Source: Branchiostoma floridae
Lineage: Eukaryota > Chordata > Leptocardii > Amphioxiformes > Branchiostomatidae
Assembly (NCBI RefSeq): GCF_000003815.2
Contig: NC_049980.1
Span: 15,650,915 to 15,714,914 of the forward strand
Length of the DNA: 64,000 nucleotides
Reading direction: 5' to 3'
This document shows, in pieces, positions 36,964-48,019 of the stretch (position 1 is the first letter of the stretch; each line of letters starts with the position of its first letter). Under the pieces are notes generated by a model, which searched no databases, had not been told where the DNA came from, and saw nothing but the letters and a program-made list of their open reading frames with translations. A program made the position numbers and the translations under genes.

Positions 36964-37398
36964 CAACCTTATAAGATGAAGTCACCATGTCATGTGTTGG
37001 AAAGTCCTACTACACCCTACTAGTCTCACATCTCTGAAATCAGCAGATAGTAATACTGTGTGTTCAGATTACGGTTCTGAAAAAAATAGGTCGGTTGGTA
37101 GTATAGCTATGGATGATGTTTTTTTTTTCTTTATGATTTCAGCCAGTTTAGCAATGTGAAAATAAATGCACCAGAGTGCTAGTATTTTCAACATCGTATT
37201 TTGATAGCATTTGACATCACAGCAAAACTGGACTGGTGAGAGATGTTGGAAAACGTCACTCTACGAGGCTCTCAGATCGAAACTCCTTGTCAGAGGTCGA
37301 CCCCCCAAACGGCAGCAGGTTTTTGCCATGGTCAGTCGGGTGACCAGAAACCGACATTTTTCTAGGCCTGATCGTCCTCACCGTGCAGCACCAAGAAT

Positions 37399-37597
37399 TG
37401 CTCTCCAAGCAGAGGTTAGGCTCCGGCTGTTTTTTGACGTTTTTCTTAGTCGTTTTTACCGGGCTTTCTATTTTGTATTGAATCTTGTATGTTATGTTTT
37501 GACAATATAAGATACAATACAAAATGCAAAGCCCGATAAAAACGACTAAAGAAAACGTTAAAAAAACAGTTGGAACCTAACCTCTGCTTGGAGAGTA
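37399..37597. mobile_element. 199-bp MITE with perfect 9-bp target duplication
   Basis: TGCTCTCCAAGCAGAGGTTA and the complementary right end enclose AGTCGTTTTTACCGGGCTTT arms. ACCAAGAAT is duplicated exactly at 37390-37398 and 37598-37606. Confidence 0.9.
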
Positions 37598-38250
37598 ACC
37601 AAGAATAGCTGACATCGGTATCGGCTCCATTTACGTAACATGAAATAAAGTTGACATTACTACCGGGCCTACTGTTAAGCTGCTAGCTCATTTACAACCT
37701 TACATAACTCACCTAGTCGACCTTCCTGCTGGTTTGGTACTTTCAATGGCATATTTTTACGTGTTCAATCGTATAGAAAGGTAATACCCTTTGGAACCCT
37801 GTGGAAACCACTTTGCGTGCTGAGCTCATCTGAACATGACGGTAAAGTGATTCAATTCATGGCGACACCAGTAGCCAAAATACCGAACTAGTAATACTAG
37901 GTCTAAAATCGGACACGTCAATCTGTCCATCCTGTGTATATATTACGTCACATACAAAAATATTATAACACTCCAACAATATATTGAGATACTTTAATGT
38001 GTTTGTTGGGTTTGTCTACAGCAATACTAGGATGCATAGACAGAATTAGTGAGAAAGTTGCAATAACGAATAAAACAAGAAATTTAAAAAAAAATCTCAA
38101 ATATGCCACAGAGTCATGAGATCGTTGGTTTCTTGTTGCATTTTTAAAAATCTTTCTTGCTGTTTTTCTTTGAGGAGAAAGGCCCGGGCTGTGTGTCTGG
38201 AACATTACCCACTACGGTTCGATCCGTCTTCCTGTCGTCTACTATATTAA

Positions 38251-38732
38251 GGTCTCATTGATGTATTACTCCGCGAGTGGGTAATTAAAGAGATCCGAGC
38301 CAAAAATGAACGGCTGCACGGACGCATGTTTTGAGCGGTGAGAAATTTCCTTTTAGCCAGCGGAACTGACGTCAAAAGTTAGATTGGTGAAAGCTTATTT
38401 GTAACTGAAGAAATTAGCAGGTAAAGTTTTGCAGCCGCGCGCTAGGTCGGAGGTACACAGTCGTGGGTTCTGAGTGGTGCGGTTGTACACTAGCAGCAAA
38501 AAAGTGCCTTTTGTGGGGATTGACTAATCGTAGTTTGTAATTGCTATAAAAAAAGTTCCTATGTATAGTTTACGTTGGCAATTTTTTCCCACGATATAGA
38601 GTAAATGTGCTCGACATAGAATGAAAAATCTGCTGAAATTTCACGTAGCTTCATTATAAACGCGCCCATTTTAACCACGAATTATAACTATGGAATTAAG
38701 TCTATGGGAAGAAGAAACTCATCAATGAGACC
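38251..38732. mobile_element. 482-bp TTAA-type MITE, solo copy 3
   Basis: It has the same 13-bp terminal inverted repeats and is flanked by perfect TTAA on both sides (38247-38250 and 38733-38736). It is more diverged from copies 1 and 2 than they are from each other, which suggests an older insertion. It lies in the AGMO-TEF intergenic region. Confidence 0.85.
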
Positions 38733-39724
38733 TTAACGTCATCCACCCTTCGCAGCATTACCGGGCAACTGTCTGACCACGCGAGCTTGAACGAGTATCC
38801 CACATCTGTGCCTCTTTCTATCAGACTCGCTGAGCGACTGCACAACAATCAAATTGAAGTTGTATCTAAAAGGAACGAAGCGCACAAAACGTATTAAGTT
38901 AGTTTTTGTAAATCTTAATCTACGAAACCCGTTGTGCGATCTACCAAACCTTTTCCGCAGCGCCGCGGCCCCAGCCTCTGGAGAAGTTGGGTTGATTATG
39001 TAACTACGCTGGAAGCTGGCTACCATACATATAAGGCACACAACACGTTATGTAAGTAAGTACAGGAAATCGATGATTTCCCACTGGTCTCTCCAAGATC
39101 CAAGATCATAGTCGTGCAGCGTGTGCAGGCCGCGTTCTCCCCGCGACAGAGCCGATCAATGGTTTGCATACTAGTACGTAAACGCAAGGGCATTTATTCA
39201 TTTCTGATTATATAATGTCCATTTTGTTTATCTCTGAGTTTTTTCGGCCGAGTGTTTTTTTCTGTCGAGTTGTGGCCCCGGTTTCTTTCACTCACATCTC
39301 CAGAGCAATCTGAATTCAGTGTCCAAGTCTCAGCGCCATACAAGAATATCAACAAGACGGGAGATCAAAAGGAGAATTTTGGTCGCCATATCATTGTTAC
39401 AACAGATGTGTTTGAGTTTCGAGGTCGACAATGCAAGAGTAGACTTTGCACTGCTTCCAAAAAAAGAAGTCAAACCCAACCTGTTAGAAATAGCCAACAC
39501 TAGTATTAGAGTAGAATATTGTTCATGACTGTCCATTGTCACTATGTATATACCGTGTAGATTTGTACAGTCTGACTGCACACACAGACACACACACAAA
39601 CACACCGACCCTCGTGAAAACATAACCCACATGAAATGGATAAAAACAGAGGCACCTGACTTCAGGATGTTTTTAATTCCTCTCGAAAGTACGTTCGCTG
39701 GACACATGTAATGCTACGTGCGTG

Positions 39725-39756
39725 CAAGGACGTTACATCAGGATGTAACGTCCTTG
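39725..39756. mobile_element. 32-bp palindromic micro-insertion with 7-bp duplication
   Basis: Arms CAAGGACGTTACATC and GATGTAACGTCCTTG are perfect complements with a 2-bp spacer. GTGCGTG is duplicated exactly at 39718-39724 and 39757-39763. Confidence 0.8.
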
Positions 39757-39791
39757 GTGCGTGTGAGGAATGTTGCAACAGATATTGTGAT

Positions 39792-40112
39792 GGGTGTTCG
39801 GAATTACCGGTCCGGGCCGGACCGCGGAATTACCGGTCCGGTCTGTTTAGGGGGCGGAAAAACCGGTCCGGTCTGTTCTGCGTTTATCTACGCCCCCTGG
39901 CAGGAAATAGCAGAATTGCAATTGGTATGCTGTGTTCCCGTATATCACAACATGAAGCGCATTGATTGGATGCATGGGGTCCGCATGCTAATGTCACTGT
40001 TTACGTCAGATCGATCGGCGACGGTTAACATAAACATTGCACTGGTGGAAAGTTTGCCATGCCCGATACGCTGAACGGAACCTACTGCCAACAACACTCA
40101 AAGCAGTAAAAC
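39792..40112 (+). repeat. ~320-bp GGTCCGG-rich repeat, left inverted copy
   Basis: It begins GGGTGTTCGGAATTACCGG, continues through repeated ACCGGTCCGG blocks, ACGTCAGATCGATCGGCGAC and CTACTGCCAACAACACTCA. It is the inverted partner of 43943-44264. Confidence 0.8.
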
Positions 40113-43100
40113 CGACACTAGCTTGAGACAAATAATAGGTCGACAATGATCAGAGTATGATCAGAGTGAGATTTTCTTGTTGGGCCGGCTTTCATTTCAT
40201 ATATGGAATCGTGAAAATAGGATCGTGATCAAAGAACTGAAGTCTGGGAAATCTTCAGACACTTGCAATCGCAATCGTCATTTTGCATTTCATCATGCAA
40301 AAATTCAATATACCTATCAAGAAAAGCCAGCTTGACAAACCATATCACATTCTCTATATAAATGACAGATTTTACCGTGATCGATATTGATTGTTGTCTT
40401 ACACTTGTCGCTAAAGACGAATATTTTTGTTTTGAAGACAACAATCCCATGTAATCACCTGCAAAAGCTCGCACGCCGATCGGAAAGACGCCCGTGTAGT
40501 TTTCAGAGCCGAAACCGTGAGTCGTGGGTTACCCTAATATATTCGAATTAAACCAAGGCAAAGTGCCAAATAGTCATCTTAATTTGTATGTTGGAAATAG
40601 ATTTGACAGGAATTGACCAAAGGTGGGCTTTCAATGTTTCGGCAGTCTCGTGTCGGCCAGCTGAACGCGTGGGAAAAAGTTGAAACAAGAGTGACAGTCC
40701 GGGGGTGCCTGGCGTCTTACACGGAGCGCCGCGAGTCTGTGACTGTCGCAGACTCGTGCTGATTTCGTTACACATCGAGTGCGTAGAATTAGATAATGAT
40801 AATAATACCACAGAGAACCTAAAATACAGTGGTTTGTTCTTTGGAGCTCTTGGCTTGATTCATTTCCAAAAGTAAACAACACTTGTATTTTAATTCAAAT
40901 CCCACAGACCGACAATGCCACAGCCTGGCTGTTACTATGGTTGTGATTGTGATTGGCAGTCGTGCGGCTTCCTCTGTAATGATATCCCTAACCTACTTAG
41001 CATATCGGTACCCTTTGATCAGGTCGACAGAAGTCCACAAACTGCCGAACGATAGCTTTTCAGGATCGTGTAGAACTTCCTACATTACGTTAGAAATCGG
41101 AGACAATTTCTAATATTCCCATTACAAATGTCTCACTGAGTATAACCTTTTTTTCTTTGCAAGTGGAAATATAAGGTTTGCCTGAGTTGGTTATTTACCA
41201 TATACATGTACAAGGTGAAATTGTAGAACCATATTATGCCCGGTCATAACTTTCTATAGATCATTTCCGGTCATTTCTATAGATAAGCTGATGCTCATTT
41301 GTTAGGAATTGATTGATATCATAGCTACTTTTCTAGAGGCGGACTTTTCGGATATTTTTTTCTTCTTAGAAAGCCGGAATATATTTAATATACATTGTGT
41401 AATACAATATACAATTTACAATATACATTGTATAATGTAACCATATGCCCGGATATACTATGTATTTCTAGATAAGCTGATGGTCCTTGTTTAATTAGTT
41501 ATTGATATCACAACTACTTTACTAGACGATAACTATGTTTTCATCCGACGACTTTGCTTGAAATAATGCTGCTGGTCGTCGAGGGTGCCGAGGGGCCCAA
41601 CAAGACCTACCTGTTCCTGACGGAGCTTCCTGACGGAACATCGCTGACTGCCGCTCCTGATCGTCGCACCGACGAAATCAATACAAGGCATTCTTTCAAC
41701 TTTATGTGCTTTAATGTATTTGTTGATCGTATATGTCTGTTCAATGTTGTGTTGTTTGGCGTAACTAATTAACCGTATCTGTTGAAACTTGTGAAGTCGC
41801 AACTAATATTACACTTACTTCTATGTATATACTACATACACTACATACAAAATGTACTATTATTAGGTAGCTACATTTCTAAGTCAGAATAAAGGGATTC
41901 GGGGTTCCATCCGTTGCACACTGCTGATCGTCGGGGGTGCAGCTCCACCAAGAAGCCCTAGCCTCTACCAGGCTTCGCGGATCGGTGGTTTAATTGTAGA
42001 AAATGGACAAATAGAGTCAATGGTACGCTAGGGGAGTCAGCCGGCTAGAGGAGTTGTTTTCCTCGCCGACGGCCTGGAGTACATTCAACCTTGCAGCGAT
42101 CCTAGATTCTGATGTCCTGGTTTAACAACTGACACTAACATGAGGCAATAACTGTCATGAGCTCTTGATTTCAAAATCTTGATATAAAAAAATAGCATTA
42201 TAGAAGTCCATCGTCCATATATTAAAAAAATTGCATTTCCGATTCATACTGCAAGAAATGTCGAGAGGGGGTTGTATGAATGAGCCCCAAAACAAAAGAA
42301 CATATAATCTTCTGCTTGTACCAAGGACGTTACATCAGATGTAACGTCCTTGCTTGTACAAAAATATCGCTGTTAACAGTGGTGACGATGTACCCCCATT
42401 TTAAACCTTGTTTATTGATTCTATAATCTACAACTACAGTGTAGCTGCTGAAAATTATAGGTGAGAAACTGTTCCAGCTCCTTTAATTTGGAGAATACAC
42501 ATGTACACATCATAAAACGTTTAAAACCTGGAAGGTAAGTTCATACGAGAGCTTTCCATCATCATTGTGCAGCTACCAGATCGACCATCATCTATTCCAA
42601 ATGTGGAAATACGGTAGGTACATCGCTAAATGTAAGATGAACTTCCATGCCTTTGTCATCTTAAGTCGCGGTGGCACCATATATCAGTATAAATCACAAC
42701 TGAATCTGTCTAACAATTTGTGCACGCCTGTTGAACTTTACGATGTGGGTTTACGATACATGCTATTCCAAAATACCTAAAATATATTAATCGGTACTAA
42801 ATATCGCTATGAAATAAAGTAAACCAAGAAACATAATCAAACACTGTGGAAAAACAAGCCCCGTGCTGATAGTTGTATATAGCACAGGCCCATTCTTTGA
42901 AAACATGCCGTCAAACCAATGCGATTAACCTCCTTGGTCAAACTCAAAGAAGCCGCGCCCCGCCCGCATATGTGTCAATCAAATTGAGCGGCGCGGCAAG
43001 AGGGCCCGGGTCAGACCCATTTTTGCTACAATGCTACCGGTATCTGAACATCTATTAAACACATTCACCCGCAGAAAACATCTATTGGTTTCTATTTCAA

Positions 43101-43942
43101 TAATGTAGGTCCCATACATCCGCTCAAAACCACAAAGTTTGACAACATTCCTCACTTTCTGAACCCCACACAAAACCACGCCGACTGCGTGTGTCATACC
43201 AAGGAGAAAAGTGCCTTTAAACTCTATAGTGTATATAACATCTTTGGTCATATCTAATAGAAAGCGAGTAAGTAGTAGCTCTAAAATACATAGTTGCACC
43301 ATTCCAGATATGTATTTGCTGTGCACAGATATTCCTATCAAAATTCAAAGGTGGCTTTCAAACTGCGCACTGGTGCATGTTCCCGATCTTGATCACGCCC
43401 GGCGGCAATATCAAAGTTGCCGGTGACTTGTGTTGTCCGGTTATGTTTGGTTTTCTGGGAACATGTACAGGCGCTTTATATTGACGTTGCAATGGTTGCA
43501 TTTATCTCAGCATTGTTTGAATACACATATTTTTGAATGAAGAATTATTTCAAAGAAAATATGGTTATGAGAATTGTTCTTTCGTGTTAGGAAAATAGCA
43601 AAAGTTTAAGATCGGCTAGCCATTTTACTTAAACACAGTCTAATTACGTTGCATACGCGGTAGAACCCCGCCCTTCCGACCAGACGCTGTTAAATTTCTG
43701 CCGTAAATCAGGCTGTTTGATTAATAATAATGCTCATGAATATTCCGTGTACACGGTATTCAATGAATATTCTGAATACAACCGACCGGTGAGGTGAGGT
43801 GAGGTGAGAATCGACCGCTCTTCACGTGATACCGTCCCGTAAATACGGCCGTATTACGATCGGATTTACGGCGTGTACACGATTATGCTAATCGTAATCG
43901 CCCCATCGTAATCTACGATAACGTTAGTGTTCAAAAGTGACT
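40113..43942. other. Gene-poor interval between the inverted 320-bp repeats
   Basis: AT-rich with short frames only. It contains a diverged direct repeat (TTTCTATAGATAAGCTGATG near 41275 and TTTCTAGATAAGCTGATGG near 41465) and the palindromic insertion at 42322. A frame near 41554-41772 (TYLFLTELPDGTSLTAAPD) looks protein-like but lacks splice sites or a recognised family. Confidence 0.4.
42322..42352. mobile_element. 31-bp palindromic micro-insertion with 7-bp duplication
   Basis: The arms are identical to those at 39725-39756 with a 1-bp spacer. CTTGTAC is duplicated exactly at 42315-42321 and 42353-42359. A different target sequence with the same element argues for mobility. Confidence 0.8.
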
Positions 43943-44264
43943 GTTTTACTACAGTGAGTGTTGTTGGCAGTAGGTTCCGTTCAGTGCTTCGGTCATGGCA
44001 AACTTTCCACCAGTGCAATGTATATGTTAACCGTCGCCGATCGATCTGACGTAAACAGTGACATTAGCATGCAGACCCCCATACATCCAATCAGTGCGCT
44101 CCATGTTGTGATATACAGGAACACACCATACAACATGCAATTCTGTTCAATTCTGCCAGGGGGCGTAGCTACACGCAGAACAGGTCGGACCGGTTTTTCC
44201 GCCCCCAAACCAGACCGGACCGGTAATTCCGCGGTCCGGACCGGACCGGTAATTCCGAACACCC
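43943..44264 (-). repeat. ~320-bp GGTCCGG-rich repeat, right inverted copy
   Basis: Reverse-complement of 39792-40112 with scattered differences. Outer end CCGGTAATTCCGAACACCC, inner end GAGTGTTGTTGGCAGTAG. The pair brackets 3.8 kb without a recognisable gene. Confidence 0.8.
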
Positions 44265-44530
44265 GTTTGACTGATTTATGTTACAATTTTTAAGACCATA
44301 TATCCGAAATAAAGCGCTTTAATACCAACAAGCTTTCGATCAGTCCTCTGATCCTTCTCAAGTTGAAATGACCCAGAGCCTTTGATCATGTATGATCTTG
44401 AGGTCAACAAGCCCGCACGCGACTTCATCATGTGTCCGACAATCTGTGTCAAAGGTCAACATACGCTCTTACGTTCGAGCGTACGACGGCCTGTGTGATG
44501 TGTGTAATAGTGCAAGGAGGTTTATAAAAC

Positions 44531-44749
44531 TACTCTCCAAGCAGAGGTTAGGCTCTGGCTGTTTTTTAAAACGTTTTTTTAGTCGTTTTTATCGGGCTAT
44601 CTATTTTGTAATTTTTCTTGAAGTATGCCAGCCAAACTTGAGTCAAACTTCAGTTAGGTTTTGACACAGCAAGATAAAATACAAAATAGAAAGCCCGATG
44701 AAAACGACTAAAAAAACAGAGCCAGAGCCTAACCTCTGCTTGGAGAGTA
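44531..44749. mobile_element. 219-bp MITE of the TACTCTCCAAGCAGAGG family
   Basis: The ends TACTCTCCAAGCAGAGGTTA and TAACCTCTGCTTGGAGAGTA are perfect inverted repeats, with the same AGTCGTTTTTATCGGGCT arms inside. No intact 9-bp duplication flanks it, so one flank has changed or the copy is rearranged. Confidence 0.85.
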
Positions 44750-45410
44750 GTTAAAGCTTCAACGGTAAGTGCAAGTAACGTTACGTACTAAACGTTAGCA
44801 TCTTCCAGTAGATGTGTTGTCACGCAACAGTCGGTTTCCTGGCCACAAGGAAAAGATGGATGACGATGTGATATCTTGATGAAGCTAGAGGGACGTAAAA
44901 CGGAGGTCCCGTGCTCGAGGAGGTGCCTCGACCACGTTAATCAGCCCCATTACTCATAATTTGGGTAACGTTACCTTAGTACTGGCTGGCAAAATACACC
45001 TGGTGATTACGATTATTATTATAACCACTCGCGTATACTGTGTCCAGCGAGTGTGTCAAAGGTCAACGAACGTTCGAGCGTAAAAACAGCCTCGAGTCAT
45101 GTGTCTGTTTCACTGAAGGCGAGCTCAATAAAAACATATCGCCCTGACTGATGACAGATTCTGATCATAATATTTGCTGAACGGACTACAAAACTCACAC
45201 ATGGCATATGTACTGTATAGAGCTCCCACATGCGTATTATGTCAGGGATTGCCTTCATATCATAGTAGTATAAAATGTTCAGAATCAGATATCTTAAAAA
45301 TCTCATTGATATTTAACACTAGTAGACAGTACAACATGAGGACTATTGGTATATCCTATTTTTATATTTCAGCCATACATAGTATGGTGAAATATATTGT
45401 ATTCGTAATG

Positions 45411-45434
45411 TTTCTTTCTTTCTTTCTTTCTCCT
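45411..45434 (+). repeat. (TTTC)n microsatellite
   Basis: A short run of TTTC repeats just before the large tandem array. Confidence 0.8.
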
Positions 45435-45469
45435 GTCAAATTTTCAAAGTGATTCATCTCCGTCGTTCG

Positions 45470-46445
45470 TAAACCGAATGACCTGAAATTTGGCACAATG
45501 GTAGAGTGGGCTAATACCCTCGGGTGTTTTTTCCAATTTTTTCATATCTGTCTCTTAAGAGGTTTTATTAAGGTTTTTTGGTCAATTTTAGACCAAAACT
45601 GTATATTTTGGCCCCTGTACCCTGGTATTACAACCAAATGAGTTGAAATTCGACACAGATGTGCCTTGATAATGCCCCCATATAAATTCAATAACACTTT
45701 TGGTGTACAGTACAACAGAATGCTTATTTTTGCGATTTTTTGGCCAATTTTTGACCAAAAAAGGACACTTTTGGCTCCTGTACCTTGGTATTACAACCGA
45801 ATGAGCTGAAATTTGACACAGATGTGCCTTGATAATCCCCCCATATAAAGTCAATAACACTTTTGGTGTACAGTACAACAAAATGCTATTTTTTGGTCAT
45901 TTTTTTACCAAAAAAGGACACTTTTGGCTCCTGTACCTTGGTATTACAACTGAATGAGCTGAAATTTGACACAGATGTGCCTTGATAATCCCCCCATATA
46001 AATTCAATAACACTTTTGGTGTACAGTACAACAAAATGCTATTTTTTGGTCATTTTTTGACCAAAAAAGGACACCTTTGACTCCTGTACCTTGGTATTAC
46101 AACCGAATGAGCTGAAATTTGACACAGATGTGCCTTGATAATCCCCCCATATAAATTCAATAACACTTTTGGTGTACAGTGCAACAAAATGCTTATTTTT
46201 TCGATTTTTTGTTCATTTTTTGACCAAAAAAGGACACTTTTGGCTCCTGTACCCTGGTTTTAAAACCAAATGATCTGAAATTTAGTATAGGAGTGTTATA
46301 CACATATGCGCACATGGATGCATCAACACTTTAGGCATACAGTACAACAAAATGCTTTATTTTGCGACTATTTGGCCATTTTATTACCAAAAACGTACAC
46401 CTTTGGCTCCTGTACCCTGGTTTTAAAACCAAATGACCTAAATTT
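45470..46445 (+). repeat. Tandem array, about six units of 150-170 bp
   Basis: Units share GGCTCCTGTACCTTGGTATT, GAGCTGAAATTTGACACAG, ATGTGCCTTGATAATCCCCC and CACTTTTGGTGTACAGTAC. The GGCTCCTGTACC landmark recurs near 45610, 45773, 45926, 46080, 46240 and 46406. Inner units are nearly identical and outer ones decayed, as expected of unequal exchange. Confidence 0.85.
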
Positions 46446-46758
46446 GGGTAAAAGGGTGCACTAGATACTTATTCAAATGACGGATGTATAATTTTTGGCA
46501 TAAACCTCTTCAAAATGATATATTTGGGGATTTTTTGTCATTCTCCAATTTACTTGACTTGTTTTGGCCATTCTCGGCGTTCAGTGTGTTCCATATATGG
46601 CAAACAAAGCAATAACCCCCGCCCTGGGCGACAGGTGGCAGGTGTCGGTCTGCTAATTAATTGAATTGCGCCGCCAGCCAATCAGCGAAGAGGAAGGAAC
46701 AATTGGTATTAAAACAAAGCGCGAATTTCCAAAACTGAAGCTGATTGGCTAACATTGT

Positions 46759-46764
46759 CACGTG
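46759..46764. promoter_or_regulatory. Palindromic E-box upstream of the PAR bZIP gene
   Basis: CACGTG, with a CCAAT box on the minus strand (ATTGG at ~46744) nearby, lies ~1.25 kb upstream of the bZIP start codon. It could be a CLOCK:BMAL-type site, but a single hexamer is weak evidence. Confidence 0.3.
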
Positions 46765-47333
46765 TGTATGTAGACGCAACCATGCATATTTGGGAGGATT
46801 TTGAAATTTATGTTACTCAATAAAAGGTACTGCAAAGAATATGGGAAGATAATATGTGCATTATTTATATGTTAGCAATACTTTGCATGATGAAATATAT
46901 TGTGTTCGTAATGTATCTTCTTTCTCCTGTCAAATTTTCAAAGTGATGTGTCACCCTGTGCCCGGTTTAAAATTGTAGTTTGCGAGGATTTGGAGTTCAG
47001 ACAGGGTCATTTGAGCGGTAGCGGACGGTACGCGTGCATTGAACGTTAGAATACAAGTCTTTGTTATTGAATTTACCAACACTCCGCATGGCAATTGAAT
47101 ATGAATCATCAGAAAATGTTATTTGGCGGAAAACGCGGGGAAATTGGCCACTTTGCGTTTAGTTTTGATACGTAAGTTTGACAGTGGCGAGTATAACTTA
47201 CTGTTAAAATGTTCCATTTTTGCGCAGGGGTGACTTAGAACAGTCCAATGTTGCGTGGGAATGGGTATGGCTGAAATATGCTGTATTTGCACCCAAGCAA
47301 ATGTCGGCCTTTCTAGTTTTATACATTGCATTC

Positions 47334-47700
47334 TTACATAAGGCATAGCTTCGTTACATAACCGAATTTATAAGACGCCATCGCAAATGTAATGTGCTTT
47401 GTCGGCCATATTCAGACATCCCAGAGGGAACAGAAGTATCCGCCTAACAGTGAATACAATTAGAAGTGCCCTGTTACCTAAGATTCAAGCAGATGTATGA
47501 TTGCTTGGCTGAATTTCTAGTGTTTTCGGTCAACTTGTACATTTTTGGGGTAGCTTTGGTTTTCCATGGGGATCTTACTAAAGTCATTAACGTGCTTACA
47601 ATGTGTTACCTAAGATAAGGCCATATCACTACGAAACGAGCAAAGAGACATAGACAACAACCAAACATCGCACATCTGTTTGAATCTAGGCCTTACATAA
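47334..47700. promoter_or_regulatory. Cluster of three D-box cores upstream of the PAR bZIP gene
   Basis: TTACATAA (reverse complement TTATGTAA) occurs at 47334-47341, 47354-47361 and 47693-47700. The middle one, GTTACATAAC at 47353-47362, fits the full PAR-bZIP consensus RTTAYGTAAY on the other strand. The third fits 9 of 10. They lie 320-690 bp before the ATG of a gene whose own product should bind this sequence. Confidence 0.55.
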
Positions 47701-47854
47701 CAGAAAAATCGTCATGTGTCACAGGAGGTCAGGAAACGTGACAACAGCGGCTTGATCACGAGTTGTCTTTATGTGGGACCGCCCTGTTCGACTGTTTACC
47801 ATTCTGTGACACAATGACGACGAATCAGCTGACAGGAGTACCCATACTGAACAT

Positions 47855-48019
47855 AATTTATTTAAGCCCCGCCCTATAACCCAGATAAACAGGGATCCTC
47901 ACATGTATCGCCATCTTACTTGAGTTCAGACCGGCGGAGTTCTGCAACGGGAAGGTACTATCGCGCCCGACTGAGGTGTATAGAGTATTTTCTGTAGTTA
48001 AAACACTACGAACTACAAA
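47855..48019 (+). promoter_or_regulatory. Putative core promoter and 5' leader of the PAR bZIP gene
   Basis: TTTATTTAAGCCCCGCCC joins a TATA-like stretch to a GC-box about 150 bases before the ATG at 48020. CpG content rises from here. The start site is not determinable from sequence alone. Confidence 0.4.

Noticed and set aside
45588-45881. 97-codon minus-strand frame
   Set aside because: It lies within the ~155-bp tandem array and repeats the same peptide per unit.
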